A stretch of 64,000 bases of DNA, from positions 3,902,001 to 3,966,000 of the forward strand of contig NZ_CP108455.1 of the NCBI RefSeq assembly GCF_036241575.1, given 5' to 3'. This document shows, in pieces, positions 38,622-49,200 of the stretch; the stretch's first letter is position 1; each line of letters starts with the position of its first letter. The stretch is from Streptomyces sp. NBC_01267 (GTDB lineage Bacteria; Actinomycetota; Actinomycetes; Streptomycetales; Streptomycetaceae). The translations under genes and the position numbers were made by a program. The notes under the pieces were generated by a model. The model was not told the origin of the DNA. It did not search any database and saw nothing but the letters and a program-made list of their open reading frames with translations.

Positions 38622-39194
38622 TCAGCCGTACGTGTCGCCCGGCCCCTTGCTGCCCGGCGCCCGCAGCGGCCCGAACCGGCGGGGCGGCCCACCGGGCCCC
38701 AAGACCTTCAGCAGCTTCACCGTGCCGTGGCCCAGATCCGTATTCAGCCGAGCCACCAACTGCGGCGCCAACAACCGCAGCTGTGTCGCCCAGGCCGTTG
38801 AATCGCACTGCACGGTCAGCACCCGCGCATCCTCGTCATAGCGCTGAGGCACGCAGTGTTTGGCCAGATCGTCGCCCACGATCTGTGGCCAGCGGCCCAT
38901 CACCCCGCCCACCGCAGCCGGTGTCTCCCAGCCGCGCTCGGTGATCAGCCGATTGATCGCCGCACCCAGCGGCAGGGGATCCCGTCCGTCCGCCCGCGCC
39001 CCCGACCGCAGGCCACCCCGCTTGGCCTGCTTCTTCTGCTGGGCCGCAGCCCCTCGCGCCTTCGCCTGCTCCTTGGCCGCCCGCAACGCGACCCGCGCCA
39101 GATCAATACCGGAGGACTCAGGAACCTTCGGAGCCTCAGGCCCCTGCGAAGCACCTTCCGCGCCACCCGTGTCATCGGCCGAGGGCCCGCTCAT
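38622..39194 (-). CDS. dciA: DciA-like protein (DUF721)
   Basis: A 190-residue protein. The first 85 residues are charged and Ala/Lys-rich; the conserved DUF721 domain spans about 85-165 ([39 protein letters not shown] ... [26 protein letters not shown]). DciA proteins interact with the replicative helicase and support its loading in bacteria lacking DnaC. Its start overlaps the recF stop (ATGA), so it is coupled to recF. Confidence 0.92.
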   Translation of the reverse strand: MSGPSADDTGGAEGASQGPEAPKVPESSGIDLARVALRAAKEQAKARGAAAQQKKQAKRGGLRSGARADGRDPLPLGAAINRLITERGWETPAAVGGVMGRWPQIVGDDLAKHCVPQRYDEDARVLTVQCDSTAWATQLRLLAPQLVARLNTDLGHGTVKLLKVLGPGGPPRRFGPLRAPGSKGPGDTYG

Positions 39195-40321
39195 ACGCGT
39201 TCCACCGCCCCTTCCGAAACGGCGTACCGCACGCCGGCCAGCACACCCGGAACATCGTCGTCCACAGCCGCCGTCACAAGCACCTGCTCACCCGGAGCCA
39301 CCAGCTCGGCCAGCCGTTCCCGGCGGCGCGCGTCCAACTCGGCGAACACGTCGTCGAGCACCAGCACAGGTTCATTGCCCTCGGCCCGCAGCAAGTCGTA
39401 CGAAGCCAGCCGCAGCGCCAGGGCGTAGGACCACGACTCCCCGTGGCTGGCATAGCCCTTCGCGGGCAGCCGCCCCAGCTTCAGGACGAGATCGTCACGG
39501 TGCGGCCCGACCAGGGTCACCCCCCGCTCGATCTCCTGCTTACGGACCCCCACCAGGGCCGCGATCAACTGCTCGTACAGCTCGTCCCGCGACTGAGCCG
39601 CCTCGATTCCCTCGCCCAGCGAGCTCCGGTACTCCAGCGCAATCGGACCCCCGCCCGGCGCGACCTGTTCGTACGCCTTGTCCGTGAGCGGCTGCAACGT
39701 CGCGATCAGATCCAACCGCTGTGCCAGCAGCTCGGCTCCCACCCGGCCCAGGTGCTGGTCCCACACATCGAGTGTGGACATGTCCATGGAGCGGCCACCG
39801 TGCCTGCGCGCCATCGCCGCGGACTTCAGCAAGGTGTTGCGCTGCTTCAGAACCCGCTCGTAGTCGGACCGCACCCCGGCCATCCGCGGCGAGCGCGCCG
39901 TGATCAGCTCGTCCAGAAACCGCCGCCGCTCACCCGGGTCGCCCTTGACCAGGGCCAGGTCCTCGGGGGCGAAGAGTACGGTGCGCACGATCCCCAGCAC
40001 ATCGCGCGGTCGGACCTGCGACGACCTGTTGATCCGAGCCCTGTTGGCCCGGCCGGGATTGAGTTCGAGCTCGATGAGCTGTGACCGCTCGCCCTGTGTG
40101 ACAGCGGCGCGGATGACAGCCCGGTCGGCTCCCATCCGCACCAGTGGCGCGTCCGAGGAGACCCGGTGGCTGCCGAGCGTCGCGAGATACCCGACCGCCT
40201 CGACGAGGTTCGTCTTGCCCTGGCCGTTGGCGCCCACGAACGCGGTGACGCCCGGGTCGAGAGGAACCTCGACCCGGGCGTACGAGCGGAAGTCGGCCAG
40301 CGACAGGTGCGTGACGTGCAT
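39191..40321 (-). CDS. recF: RecF recombination/repair ATPase
   Basis: A 376-residue SMC-like ATPase: Walker A in [19 protein letters not shown] (near residue 30), the signature segment [22 protein letters not shown] and Walker B in [14 protein letters not shown] (near 325). RecF binds DNA at stalled forks and gaps with RecO/RecR to load RecA. It is in the conserved dnaN-recF-gyrB order, here interrupted by gnd. Confidence 0.97.
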   Translation of the reverse strand: MHVTHLSLADFRSYARVEVPLDPGVTAFVGANGQGKTNLVEAVGYLATLGSHRVSSDAPLVRMGADRAVIRAAVTQGERSQLIELELNPGRANRARINRSSQVRPRDVLGIVRTVLFAPEDLALVKGDPGERRRFLDELITARSPRMAGVRSDYERVLKQRNTLLKSAAMARRHGGRSMDMSTLDVWDQHLGRVGAELLAQRLDLIATLQPLTDKAYEQVAPGGGPIALEYRSSLGEGIEAAQSRDELYEQLIAALVGVRKQEIERGVTLVGPHRDDLVLKLGRLPAKGYASHGESWSYALALRLASYDLLRAEGNEPVLVLDDVFAELDARRRERLAELVAPGEQVLVTAAVDDDVPGVLAGVRYAVSEGAVERV

Positions 40322-40351
40322 GACCGTGCGCCGACCTTCCCTGCTGCTGGC

Positions 40352-41230
40352 TTACTTCTTGTTCTCGACCGCGTGGCCGCCGAACTGGTTGCGCAGCGCC
40401 GCGATCATCTTCATCTGCGGGGAGTCGTCCTGCCGCGAAGCGAAGCGCGCGAAGAGGGATGCGGTGATCGCGGGCAGCGGCACCGCGTTGTCGATCGCGG
40501 CCTCGACCGTCCAGCGGCCCTCGCCCGAGTCGGCGGCGAACCCGCGGAGCTGGTCCAGGTGCTCGTCGTCGTCCAACGCGTTGACCGCCAGGTCCAGCAG
40601 CCAGGAACGGATGACCGTGCCCTCCTGCCAGGAGCGGAAGACCTCGCGCACATCGGTGACCGAGTCGACCTTCTCCAGGAGCTCCCAGCCCTCGGCGTAG
40701 GCCTGCATCATGGCGTACTCGATGCCGTTGTGGACCATTTTGGCGAAGTGACCGGCGCCGACCTTGCCCGCGTGGACCGAGCCGAACTCGCCTTCGGGCT
40801 TGAGCGCGTCAAAGACCGGCTGCACCTTCGCGACGTGCTCGGTGTCGCCGCCGTACATCAGCGCGTAGCCGTTCTCCAGGCCCCAGACCCCGCCGGAGAC
40901 ACCGCAGTCGACGAAGCCGATGCCCTTGATCCCCAGCTCGACCGCGTGCTTCTCGTCGTCGGTCCAGCGCGAGTTGCCACCGTCCACGACGATGTCGCCG
41001 GGGGAGAGCAGCTCGGCCAGCTCGTCGATGGTGGACTGGGTCGCGGCACCGGCCGGCACCATGACCCATACGACGCGGGGGCCCTTGAGCTTGCCCACAA
41101 GCTCTTCCAGGCTGTGGACATCGGCTACGTCCGGGTTGCGGTCGTAACCGATGACGGTGTGACCAGCGCGGCGGATGCGCTCGCGCATGTTCCCGCCCAT
41201 CTTGCCGAGGCCGACGAGACCGAGCTCCAT
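40352..41230 (-). CDS. gnd: 6-phosphogluconate dehydrogenase, short form
   Basis: A 292-residue member of the short 6PGDH class. Nucleotide-binding GLVGLGKMGGNM at the N-terminus, substrate-site VDGGNSRWTDD (near 97), the DCGVSGGVWGLENG loop (near 122), and the catalytic helix HAGKVGAGHFAKMVHNGIEYAMMQAYAEG (Lys near 180). It oxidises 6-phosphogluconate to ribulose-5-phosphate in the pentose phosphate pathway. The ATG at 41230 has AAGGA seven bases before it. It sits between dnaN and recF, a typical Streptomyces insertion. Confidence 0.95.
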   Translation of the reverse strand: MELGLVGLGKMGGNMRERIRRAGHTVIGYDRNPDVADVHSLEELVGKLKGPRVVWVMVPAGAATQSTIDELAELLSPGDIVVDGGNSRWTDDEKHAVELGIKGIGFVDCGVSGGVWGLENGYALMYGGDTEHVAKVQPVFDALKPEGEFGSVHAGKVGAGHFAKMVHNGIEYAMMQAYAEGWELLEKVDSVTDVREVFRSWQEGTVIRSWLLDLAVNALDDDEHLDQLRGFAADSGEGRWTVEAAIDNAVPLPAITASLFARFASRQDDSPQMKMIAALRNQFGGHAVENKK

Positions 41231-41353
41231 CAGAAGATCCTTAGTGACGTGGTGGCGTTTCGTACCCGCGTCCGAGCGTACGCCGGGACGCAGGCACACA
41301 CCTGCGGGGTCAGCCGCTCAGACGTACGGCGTCAGCGGGGCCTGGCAAGGGCC

Positions 41354-42484
41354 TCAGCCCGACAGGCGCACCGGCATGATCAGGTACTTGTACGCGTCGT
41401 CCGCCTCGGCATCGACAGCAGGCCGTCCGCTGAGCAGCGCGGGCTTGGTGGACGTGGTGAAGGAGAGCTGGGCGACCGGGGAGTCGATCGCGCTGAGACC
41501 GTCCAGCAGGAAGGTCGGGTTGAAGGCGATCGAGATGTCGTCACCGTCGAGCTTGGCGTCGACCCGCTCCACAGCCTGTGCGTCGTCGCTGGACCCGGCC
41601 TCCAGGATCAGCACGCCCTGCTCGAAGCTCAGTCGAACCGGGGTGTTCCGCTCGGCGACCAGGGACACACGCTTGACGGCCTCGACGAAAGCGGGGGTCT
41701 CGATGACAGCGATCGAATTGAACTCGGTGGGGAAGAGCGTCCGGTACTTCGGCAGGTCGCCCTCGAGCAGCCGCGTGGTCGTACGCCGTCCCGCTCCCTC
41801 GAAGCCGATCAGGCCCTCGCCCGCCCCGGATCCGGACAGCGCCAGGGTCACGGTGTCACCGCTGGTCAGCGACTTGGCGGTGTCCAGGAGCGTCTTGGCG
41901 GGCACCAGCGCGACCGCGGATGCCTCCGGGTCCTCCGGCTTCCACAGGAACTCGCGGACCGCGAAGCGGTAGCGGTCGGTGGACGCCAGGGTGACCCGGT
42001 CGCCCTCGATCTCGATGCGCACGCCGGTGAGGACGGGCAGTGTGTCGTCGCGGCCGGCCGCGATGGCCACCTGGGCGGCTGCCGAGGCGAACACCTCACC
42101 CGGAACCGTGCCGGTAGCGGTCGGCATCTGGGGCAGCGTCGGGTATTCCTCCACAGGCAGCGTGTGGAGTGTGAACCGTGAGGAACCGCAGACCACGGTC
42201 GCCCGCACACCGTCCGTGGAGATCTCCACGGGGCGGTTGGGGAGGGCCCGGCAGATGTCGGCGAGCAACCGGCCCGAGACGAGAACGGTGCCGTCCTCCT
42301 CGATCTCCGCGTCCACCGAGACCCGCGCCGAGACCTCGTAGTCGAAGCCGGAGAGGCTCAGAGCGCCTTCCTCGGCCTTCAGCAGCAGGCCCGCAAGGAC
42401 GGGCACCGGCGGACGGGCCGGAAGGCTGCGGGCCGCCCAGGCCACCGCCTCCGCGAGTACATCGCGCTCCACCCGGATCTTCAC
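41354..42484 (-). CDS. dnaN: DNA polymerase III beta subunit (sliding clamp)
   Basis: A 376-residue clamp, full length, with the three repeated clamp folds: MKIRVERDVLAEAVAWAARSLPARP at the start, and the C-terminal YKYLIMPVRLSG that lines the binding cleft for polymerase and other partners. The start is GTG at 42484. It is on the oriC side of the leftward replication block. Confidence 0.97.
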   Translation of the reverse strand: MKIRVERDVLAEAVAWAARSLPARPPVPVLAGLLLKAEEGALSLSGFDYEVSARVSVDAEIEEDGTVLVSGRLLADICRALPNRPVEISTDGVRATVVCGSSRFTLHTLPVEEYPTLPQMPTATGTVPGEVFASAAAQVAIAAGRDDTLPVLTGVRIEIEGDRVTLASTDRYRFAVREFLWKPEDPEASAVALVPAKTLLDTAKSLTSGDTVTLALSGSGAGEGLIGFEGAGRRTTTRLLEGDLPKYRTLFPTEFNSIAVIETPAFVEAVKRVSLVAERNTPVRLSFEQGVLILEAGSSDDAQAVERVDAKLDGDDISIAFNPTFLLDGLSAIDSPVAQLSFTTSTKPALLSGRPAVDAEADDAYKYLIMPVRLSG

Positions 42485-42630
42485 CGGAACCGCCTCCTGC
42501 TGTTGCTCGCTCGCCCTGCTGGCCTTCGTCGTCGGCTTGTCGCCGGGGACCAGTCTGACCTACGCCACCGACAGTCGGTGCGAGTCGGGGTCAAGTCGTG
42601 CCGAGCGGTGCCGGGGGCTCCGGCGGCGAG

Positions 42631-43193
42631 TTGTGCACAGCGCCCACTTCGAAGCCAATTCCCCGGTAACTATAGGAGGCAGTAGTAGTAGGGGCTGTGG
42701 AAACCGTGGATAACCCTGTTTTCGCAGCTCAGACCCACTTTTTTGTCCACCACGCCTGTGGGTGGAGCCGGTGGAAAACTGCTCGGCTCTGTGGACGGCG
42801 AAAAGTTCTGCACACCCGATACACAGGGGAGGCCACTTTCTCCCCAGGTCTGTCCCCAGCTTTACCCATCTTCCCCACAGCCCAACCGACCTCCTTGGTG
42901 TGACGGCTTTCACTCGACCCGGTGAGCCCGGGTGTTTCGTTGCCGAACAGTGGACAAGGGTGTGGAGAAGCTGGGGACAACGTGGCGCTCCCTGTGGGCC
43001 GCCGGTGGACAACGTGATCGGCGACCAGCGGTCAAGATTTCTGTCCACAGCCTGTGGATGAAAGTTGATCACAAATCCACAGCCGTCTGACCTGGGGTGA
43101 TGGAGTCTCAGCAACCGTCCCTGTGGACACTTTTGGGACAACTCAACAGTCCCCAGGGTGTGGACGGAAGATCTCCCCCGATGCTGTGGAGAA
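42631..43193. other. oriC: oriC: chromosomal replication origin
   Basis: The 882-bp dnaN-dnaA gap (42485-43366) holds at least 16 DnaA boxes of the YYGTCCACA type, e.g. CTGTCCACA 43041-43049, AAATCCACA 43073-43081, TTCCCCACA 42871-42879, and on the minus strand AGTGGACAA 42949-42957, GGTGGACAA 43004-43012, TGTGGATGA 43053-43061, TGTGGACAC 43122-43130, TGTGGACGG 43159-43167, TGTGGAGAA 43185-43193. Most face the same way, and no box here is the perfect TTGTCCACA. DnaA oligomerises on these to open the duplex. It lacks genes, and no clear AT-rich unwinding element stands out beyond 42661-42745. Confidence 0.96.
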
Positions 43194-43308
43194 GATACGC
43201 GTGCCGCCCGTATTCGAACACCGGGAAGCCGGACAACTCACCGGACAGTTGGCAGCGAGCCGGACCCGACCCGCTGCGACGGACCGGCCGGACCCGCCGA
43301 GGAACGCC

Positions 43309-43345
43309 GAAGGGCGCCCCGGGATCCGATCCCGGGGCGCCCTTC
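43309..43345 (-). terminator. dnaA terminator
   Basis: 15-bp perfect GC-rich stem (43309-43323 with 43331-43345) and 7-base loop, 21 bases after the dnaA stop. It insulates oriC from dnaA transcription. Confidence 0.9.
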
Positions 43346-43366
43346 ACAGGCTCTGGAAGTGCTGTG

Positions 43367-45133
43367 TCAGCCGTTCTTGATGCGGTTGGTGAGCTCGGTC
43401 ACCTGGTTGTAGATGGAGCGCCGCTCGGCCATCAGCGCGCGGATCTTCCGGTCGGCGTGCATCACGGTCGTGTGGTCACGGCCACCGAACTGCGCGCCGA
43501 TCTTGGGCAGTGAGAGATCGGTGAGTTCACGGCAGAGGTACATCGCGATCTGCCGGGCCGTCACCAGCACGCGGCTGCGTGAGGATCCACAGAGATCCTC
43601 GATGGTCAGGCCGAAGTAGTCGGCCGTCGCCGCCATGATGGCGCTCGCGGTGATCTCCGGTGCCGAGTCCTCGCCACCGGGGATCAGATCCTTCAACACG
43701 ATCTCGGTGAGCCCGAGATCCACCGGCTGCCGATTGAGCGAGGCGAACGCGGTCACCCGGATCAGCGCACCCTCCAGCTCCCGGATGTTGCGCGAGATGC
43801 GGGAGGCGATGAACTCGAGGACCTCCGGCGGCGCGTTCAACTGCTCCTGGACCGCCTTCTTGCGGAGGATCGCGATCCGCGTCTCCAGCTCCGGCGGCTG
43901 TACGTCGGTGGTGAGACCCCACTCGAAGCGGTTGCGCAGCCGGTCCTCCAGAGTCACCAGCTGCTTGGGCGGCCGGTCCGAGGACAGGACGATCTGCTTG
44001 TTGGCGTTGTGGAGTGTGTTGAAGGTGTGGAAGAACTCCTCCTGCGTCGACTCCTTGCTCGCCAGGAACTGGATGTCGTCGACGAGGAGGATGTCGACAT
44101 CGCGGTAGCGCTTGCGGAACGTGTCGCCCTTGCCGTCGCGGATCGAGTTGATGAACTCGTTGGTGAACTCCTCGGAGCTCACATAGCGCACCCGGGTACC
44201 CGGGTAGAGGCTGCGGGCGTAGTGCCCGATGGCGTGCAGCAGGTGGGTCTTGCCGAGCCCGGACTCCCCGTAGATGAACAGGGGGTTGTACGCCTTGGCC
44301 GGCGCCTCGGCGACCGCGACGGCGGCGGCGTGCGCGAAGCGGTTGGACGCGCCGATGACGAAGGTGTCGAAGAGGTATTTCGGGTTCAGCCTGGCCTGCG
44401 GCTCGCCCGGCCCCGGTGCCGGAGCCGGCTGCGCGGCCAGCGGTCCGGGGGCCCCGCTGGGGGTGGGCAGATGGCGTTGCGAGGACTGGGGATCCCGGAG
44501 GTCGTGCCGCTCGGGGCGCTGCTGCTCGTACTCCTGACGCTCCGGCTGCCGGTAGTCGTGCTGCGGCTGCTGCGAGCGGGGGCCGGTGTAGGGGTCGCGC
44601 TCCTGGAAACCGCCGAGCCGCGGCTGCTGCCAGGAAAGGTCCTCCTGGGGCCGCGGCCAGCCGCCCGGATCGGGGCGCTGCTGCTGGTAGTCGGGGTAGG
44701 CCGGGCGTGCCGTAGGCATTCCGTCGTCGGAGGGGCGCCGACCGTATCCGTCGTACGTATCGCCGTGCCGCGGTTCGTCGTGCTGCGGATGCTGGTAGCG
44801 CGGCTGCTGCTGAGACTGGGGTGCCTGTTGCATCGGCGGAGCCGGAGGGGAGGAATCACCCACGGTGTCGTCGACAGTGATGGCGATCCGGATCGGGCGA
44901 CCGCACTCGTGGCTCAGCGTTTCGCTGATGAGCGGTGCGAGCCTGCCCTCGAGGACGCGCTTGCCCCATTCATTGGGAACGGCGAGCAGGGCGGTGTCGG
45001 CCACCAGGGCCAGCGGCTGGCAGCGCTCGATCCACTGCTTGTCCTTCGGCTCGATATTTTGCTGGCCCTCGCCGAGGAGACGTTCGAGTACTCGTGGCCA
45101 CACTGCGGCAAGATCGGCAGGTACATCAGCCAC
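43367..45133 (-). CDS. dnaA: Chromosomal replication initiator DnaA
   Basis: A 588-residue protein. Domain I is residues 1-95 ([33 protein letters not shown]...). Domain II is a long low-complexity linker of about 155 residues rich in Gln, Pro, Arg and Tyr. The AAA+ domain has Walker [11 protein letters not shown], Walker [13 protein letters not shown] and the sensor segments; domain IV ends with the DnaA-box-binding helix-turn-helix [24 protein letters not shown]. The GTG at 45133 starts [15 protein letters not shown], as in other streptomycetes. The long linker is a genus trait. Confidence 0.98.
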   Translation of the reverse strand: MADVPADLAAVWPRVLERLLGEGQQNIEPKDKQWIERCQPLALVADTALLAVPNEWGKRVLEGRLAPLISETLSHECGRPIRIAITVDDTVGDSSPPAPPMQQAPQSQQQPRYQHPQHDEPRHGDTYDGYGRRPSDDGMPTARPAYPDYQQQRPDPGGWPRPQEDLSWQQPRLGGFQERDPYTGPRSQQPQHDYRQPERQEYEQQRPERHDLRDPQSSQRHLPTPSGAPGPLAAQPAPAPGPGEPQARLNPKYLFDTFVIGASNRFAHAAAVAVAEAPAKAYNPLFIYGESGLGKTHLLHAIGHYARSLYPGTRVRYVSSEEFTNEFINSIRDGKGDTFRKRYRDVDILLVDDIQFLASKESTQEEFFHTFNTLHNANKQIVLSSDRPPKQLVTLEDRLRNRFEWGLTTDVQPPELETRIAILRKKAVQEQLNAPPEVLEFIASRISRNIRELEGALIRVTAFASLNRQPVDLGLTEIVLKDLIPGGEDSAPEITASAIMAATADYFGLTIEDLCGSSRSRVLVTARQIAMYLCRELTDLSLPKIGAQFGGRDHTTVMHADRKIRALMAERRSIYNQVTELTNRIKNG

Positions 45134-45498
45134 AGGGCACGCTCTCTCGCAGGTCCCACGAATGTGTGGTTCTCGGGACGGGGGGTGAAGACAGGCAGGA
45201 AAAAGACTTCGGAGTCCCGCCACGGTAGTCAGGGCGACCCGCAGGGTTCAAGTTGTTGTCCACAGCCTGTGCACAGCGAGGTCCGGTGAAAGGGCTGGTT
45301 TGACCGGATGGCGTAGCCGCGCGTACCGTGACCAGGTCGAGTTGTCGATGGCTGCTGCCGCCTGCCTCCGATGGGCAATGATCATGATCTTGTGGTCGTG
45401 AAGCGGTGCACACGGGCGTATTCGCGAGCTACTCGTGGGCGCACGGTGACAGCCAGGCGATGTCCCGCCATCACCCGATTCATTTCTGGAGCCCCCGA
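45134..45498. promoter_or_regulatory. dnaA/rpmH divergent promoter region with DnaA boxes
   Basis: A 365-bp gap with divergent promoters and no gene. A perfect TTGTCCACA at 45256-45264 and a second, inverted TGTGCACAG at 45269-45277 sit upstream of dnaA, fitting autorepression by DnaA. Confidence 0.75.
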
Positions 45499-45636
45499 GT
45501 GAGCAAGCGCACCTTCCAGCCGAACAACCGTCGTCGTGCGAAGACCCACGGCTTCCGTCTCCGTATGCGTACGCGTGCCGGTCGCGCAATCCTGGCGACC
45601 CGCCGTGGCAAGGGTCGCTCCCGCCTGTCCGCCTGA
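45499..45636 (+). CDS. rpmH: 50S ribosomal protein L34
   Basis: A 45-residue basic protein ([20 protein letters not shown]...[12 protein letters not shown]), the standard bL34 sequence. The start is GTG at 45499 with GGAG upstream. It begins the rightward rpmH-rnpA-yidD-yidC-khpB-rsmG group and is divergent from dnaA. Confidence 0.97.
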   Translation: MSKRTFQPNNRRRAKTHGFRLRMRTRAGRAILATRRGKGRSRLSA

Positions 45637-45654
45637 TCTCGTACAGGTCATGAC

Positions 45655-46026
45655 GTGCTGCCTACCGAGAATCGGCTGAGGCGGCGCGAGGACTTCGCAG
45701 CCGCAGTACGACGAGGGCGCCGGGCAGGTCGCCCGCTGCTCGTCGTCCATCTACGCAGCGCTACAACGGACCCGCATGTGCCTGGGGAGAGCACTCCCCC
45801 GACACGTGCGGGTTTCGTCGTAAGCAAGGCCGTGGGCGGAGCCGTCGTCCGCACCGCCGTGAAGCGGAAGCTTCGCCATCTGGTGCGGGATCGGCTCTCA
45901 CAGCTGCCCCCCGGTAGCCTGGTTGTCGTACGGGCGCTGCCCGGCGCGGGCACCGCCGACCATGCACAGCTGGCCCGAGACCTGGATGCCGCCCTGGGGC
46001 GGCTACTGGGAGGGGGCGCGCGATGA
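45655..46026 (+). CDS. rnpA: Ribonuclease P protein component
   Basis: A 123-residue basic protein with [28 protein letters not shown] and the conserved RNR-type helix [20 protein letters not shown] that contacts the P RNA. It assists the RNase P ribozyme in removing tRNA 5' leaders. GTG start; the last four bases overlap yidD (ATGA). Confidence 0.96.
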   Translation: MLPTENRLRRREDFAAAVRRGRRAGRPLLVVHLRSATTDPHVPGESTPPTRAGFVVSKAVGGAVVRTAVKRKLRHLVRDRLSQLPPGSLVVVRALPGAGTADHAQLARDLDAALGRLLGGGAR

Positions 46027-46352
46027 AGTACCCGCTGCTGGCTCTCATCAAGCTGTACCAGTGGACGATCAGCCCGCTCCTGGGGCCTGTCTGCAGGTAC
46101 TACCCGTCGTGTTCCCACTATGGATATACGGCTATCGACCGGCACGGTGCGGTGAAGGGAACGGCGCTGACGGCCTGGCGCATCCTGCGATGCAATCCGT
46201 GGTCGCCAGGTGGCGTGGACCACGTTCCGCCGCGCAAACGTCCGCGTTGGCACGAACTGCTGCGCAATGCGTGGCGGACAAGCAAGGGCGGGCACTCCGG
46301 TCAGGAGACGGGCCCGGCCGCAGAGACCTCGCCCAATGCTCAAGGAGCCTGA
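46023..46352 (+). CDS. yidD: YidD membrane-insertion efficiency factor
   Basis: A 109-residue protein with the family core [35 protein letters not shown]...[19 protein letters not shown], including the conserved Cys residues. An amphipathic N-terminus binds the inner membrane and helps YidC-dependent insertion. It overlaps rnpA and precedes yidC by three bases. Confidence 0.96.
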   Translation: MKYPLLALIKLYQWTISPLLGPVCRYYPSCSHYGYTAIDRHGAVKGTALTAWRILRCNPWSPGGVDHVPPRKRPRWHELLRNAWRTSKGGHSGQETGPAAETSPNAQGA

Positions 46353-46355
46353 TTA

Positions 46356-47660
46356 GTGGACACGATTGCCAGTCTGTTCAGCTTTATCACTACCCCAGTT
46401 TCCTGGGTCATCGTCCAGTTCCACACGCTGTACGGGTGGATCTTTGGTCCTGACACCGGGTGGGCCTGGGGCCTGTCCATCGTGTCCCTGGTGGTGTTGA
46501 TCCGGATCTGCCTGATCCCGCTCTTCGTGAAGCAGATCAAGTCGACCCGTGGCATGCAGGCGCTCCAGCCGAAGATGAAGGCGATCCAGGAGCGCTACAA
46601 GAACGACAAGCAGCGTCAGTCCGAAGAGATGATGAAGCTGTACAAGGAGACGGGTACCAACCCGCTCTCCTCGTGCCTTCCGATCATCGCGCAGTCCCCG
46701 TTCTTCTTTGCGCTGTACCACGTGCTCTCGGCCATCGCCAATGGCCAGACGAAGGGGTACATCGACGAGCCGCTCCTGGCGAGCGCGCAGAAGGCGCACA
46801 TCTTCGGCGCCCCGCTGGCTGCGAAGTTCATGGACAGCTCGGACAAGGTGGCGGCGCTCGGCGCCTCACTGACCGATGTCCGGATCGTCACCGCGGTCAT
46901 GATCATCATGATGTCGGCGTCGCAGTTCTACACGCAGCGCCAGCTGATGACGAAGAACGTCGACATGTCCGTCAAGACGCCGTTCATGCAGCAGCAGAAG
47001 ATGCTCATGTACGTGTTCCCGCTCATGTTCGCCGTAATGGGTGTCAACTTCCCGGTCGGTGTCCTCGTCTACTGGCTGACCACCAACGTATGGACCATGG
47101 GCCAGCAGATGTTCGTGATCCACCGCAACCCCACCCCCGGCAGCCAGGCTCAGTCGGGTCTGCTGGAGCGGATGCAGAAGCACCTCATCACACACGGTGC
47201 GACGCGGACGCGTCACCAGCGCAACATCATCAAGGGCATCGCGTCCAAGGAGACGAAGGACCGCAACGACGCCGAGCGGAAGTTCATCACCACGCTGAGC
47301 AAGGCCGGCCTTGTGGCACAGGCCGATGGCACCGTGGAGAAGAGCGACGCCGCGGTGGCCGCCGAGGCGGAAGGCGTCAGCCTGGAGGACGCTGCTCCCA
47401 AGCGTCAGCAGCCCAAGCGGCAGACCAAGGCAAAGCGTCAGACGGGCGCCGGTCACGCGGGCGCTGCTCAGACCGGCGGGGCCAAGACGCCAGGGGCTAC
47501 CGACAAGGCCGATGACGCCGAGAAGACCTCGCTGGCCAAGGACGAGTCGCAGGACGCCGAGCCCAAGCCGGACGGTAAGTCTGCTTCCGGTACCGCACGT
47601 CAAGCCAAGTCCGGGCAGCGTAAGGGCCAGCAGCGCCCCAAGCACCCGTCCAAGAAGTAA
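46356..47660 (+). CDS. yidC: Membrane protein insertase YidC/Oxa1
   Basis: A 434-residue insertase with GTG start. Five membrane segments lie in residues 1-265, with the hydrophilic-groove Arg in [23 protein letters not shown] and the [24 protein letters not shown] motif. The last 150 residues are a charged Lys/Ala/Gln-rich cytosolic tail that may contact ribosomes. It inserts membrane proteins alone or with SecYEG. Confidence 0.96.
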   Translation: MDTIASLFSFITTPVSWVIVQFHTLYGWIFGPDTGWAWGLSIVSLVVLIRICLIPLFVKQIKSTRGMQALQPKMKAIQERYKNDKQRQSEEMMKLYKETGTNPLSSCLPIIAQSPFFFALYHVLSAIANGQTKGYIDEPLLASAQKAHIFGAPLAAKFMDSSDKVAALGASLTDVRIVTAVMIIMMSASQFYTQRQLMTKNVDMSVKTPFMQQQKMLMYVFPLMFAVMGVNFPVGVLVYWLTTNVWTMGQQMFVIHRNPTPGSQAQSGLLERMQKHLITHGATRTRHQRNIIKGIASKETKDRNDAERKFITTLSKAGLVAQADGTVEKSDAAVAAEAEGVSLEDAAPKRQQPKRQTKAKRQTGAGHAGAAQTGGAKTPGATDKADDAEKTSLAKDESQDAEPKPDGKSASGTARQAKSGQRKGQQRPKHPSKK

Positions 47661-47675
47661 GAAGGAGTCCATCCC

Positions 47676-48188
47676 GTGACGGAAGGCACCACCACCTCCG
47701 CCGCCGCTGAAGGCGACACGCTGAGCCGCCTTGAGCAGGAGGGCGAGATCGCGGCGGACTATCTCGAAGGCCTGCTGGACATCGCGGACCTCGACGGCGA
47801 CATCGACATGGATGTCGAGGCCGACCGCGCGGCTGTCTCGATCATCAGTGATGCGAGCAGCCGTGATCTTCAGAAGCTCGTGGGACGGGACGGTGAGGTA
47901 CTGGAAGCGCTTCAGGAACTCACCCGGCTCGCAGTCCACCGGGAGACCGGAGATCGCAGCCGTCTGATGCTGGACATCGCCGGGTTCCGGGCCAAGAAGC
48001 GTGAGGAACTCGCTGCGCTGGGGGCCAAGGCCGCCGACGAGGTGAAGAGCTCCGGTGAGCCGGTGAGGCTCGACCCGATGACGCCGTTCGAGCGCAAGGT
48101 TGTACACGACGCGATTGCCGCCGCCGGGCTGCGCAGCGAGTCCGAGGGCGAGGAGCCGCAGCGCTTCGTCGTCGTGCTCCCGGCCTGA
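47676..48188 (+). CDS. jag: KhpB/Jag RNA-binding protein (KH and R3H)
   Basis: A 170-residue protein. A KH-type domain (residues 28-100, with ISDASSRDLQKLVGRDGEVLEALQELTRLAV) is followed by an R3H domain (residues 102-170, with RLDPMTPFERKVVHDAI). The N-terminal Jag_N domain of firmicutes is absent, as usual in actinobacteria. It binds RNA and has been tied to division and elongation control in other bacteria. GTG start, fifteen bases after yidC. Confidence 0.93.
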   Translation: MTEGTTTSAAAEGDTLSRLEQEGEIAADYLEGLLDIADLDGDIDMDVEADRAAVSIISDASSRDLQKLVGRDGEVLEALQELTRLAVHRETGDRSRLMLDIAGFRAKKREELAALGAKAADEVKSSGEPVRLDPMTPFERKVVHDAIAAAGLRSESEGEEPQRFVVVLPA

Positions 48189-48204
48189 CCGGTACGTTGT
48201 TCTC

Positions 48205-48234
48205 TCGGCCCCGTCTGTTCGCAGGCGGGGCCGA
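48205..48234 (+). terminator. Terminator after khpB
   Basis: 13-bp stem (48205-48217 with 48222-48234, one G-T pair), TTCG tetraloop, followed by TCTTTG: an intrinsic terminator of the rpmH-khpB group. Confidence 0.88.
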
Positions 48235-48295
48235 TCTTTGTCAGCCTGATATGTCAGCCATCCATGCGGTAATGCGGTACGGAAGGACGGTCCCC

Positions 48296-49012
48296 GTGAC
48301 GGAGTCAGCGGAGCTGCCCGAGGCGCCGGAAGTGGCGCATGAGGTTTTCGGTGAATTCTTCCCGGAAGTTGTCCGGTACGCAGAGTTGCTTGCGGACGCG
48401 GGGGTCAAGCGGGGGCTGATCGGACCGCGTGAGGTACCCAGGCTCTGGGAGCGGCATCTGTTGAACTGCGCGGTGCTCTCCGAAGTGGTTCCGCAGGGCG
48501 TTACGGTCTGTGATGTGGGTTCGGGAGCTGGACTTCCGGGGATTCCACTTGCCCTGGTGCGCAGGGATTTGAAGATCACGCTGCTTGAGCCGCTGTTGCG
48601 GCGGACGAACTTCCTTCAAGAGGTTGTGGAGCTGCTGGGCCTGGACCACGTGACGGTTGTTCGGGGGCGGGCCGAAGAGGTCCTCGGTAAGTTGCCGCCC
48701 GTGCACGTGGTGACGGCCCGCGCAGTGGCCCCCCTGGACCGCCTGGCCGGGTGGGGGGTGCCGTTGCTGCGCCCTTACGGAGAGATGCTCGCCCTCAAGG
48801 GAGACACGGCCGAAGAGGAGATTCAGGGGGCGAGGGCGGCTCTGAGCAAGCTTGGTGTCGTAGAGACATCGGTGCTCCAGGTCGGAGAGGGAATCGTCGA
48901 CCCGTTGTCCACGGTGGTGCGCGTCGAGGTGGGTGAGAGCCCTGGAGGTGTGCGTTTCGCGGCGAAACGAGCGAAGGCTGCCCGGGTGAGCCGAACCCGT
49001 CGACGTCGCTAG
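48296..49012 (+). CDS. rsmG: 16S rRNA m7G methyltransferase RsmG (GidB)
   Basis: A 238-residue Rossmann-fold methyltransferase with the SAM-binding loop VCDVGSGAGLPGIPLALVR and RAVAPLDRLAGWGVPLL. It methylates N7 of a 16S rRNA guanine near the decoding site; its loss gives low-level streptomycin resistance. I start it at GTG 48296, after GGAAGGACGG; longer in-frame starts (48251, 48197) add non-family sequence overlapping the terminator. Confidence 0.95.
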   Translation: MTESAELPEAPEVAHEVFGEFFPEVVRYAELLADAGVKRGLIGPREVPRLWERHLLNCAVLSEVVPQGVTVCDVGSGAGLPGIPLALVRRDLKITLLEPLLRRTNFLQEVVELLGLDHVTVVRGRAEEVLGKLPPVHVVTARAVAPLDRLAGWGVPLLRPYGEMLALKGDTAEEEIQGARAALSKLGVVETSVLQVGEGIVDPLSTVVRVEVGESPGGVRFAAKRAKAARVSRTRRRR

Positions 49013-49103
49013 CGACGCGGTTGCCTTACAAGCTCCCCGAAAGCTGTCAAATATGCACATTTCGGAGTGTCGTGACGACCTGATGCGGCGACCCAGGCAT
49101 CGT

Positions 49104-49117
49104 GTTTCACGTGAAAC
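49104..49117. other. parS centromere site 3
   Basis: Perfect GTTTCACGTGAAAC, 160 bp upstream of the parA start and 6 kb from oriC. Confidence 0.92.
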
Positions 49118-49200
49118 GTCGCTCTCTGCTGCATGGGATCATCAATCGCAGTCGTGCGGCATCCACGCCGCGTGATCGTAGGCCCTTTGGGGTCACGAAG

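Noticed and set aside
48904..48912. TTGTCCACG in rsmG as a DnaA box
   Set aside because: One mismatch at the last base and inside a conserved coding region; single isolated box.
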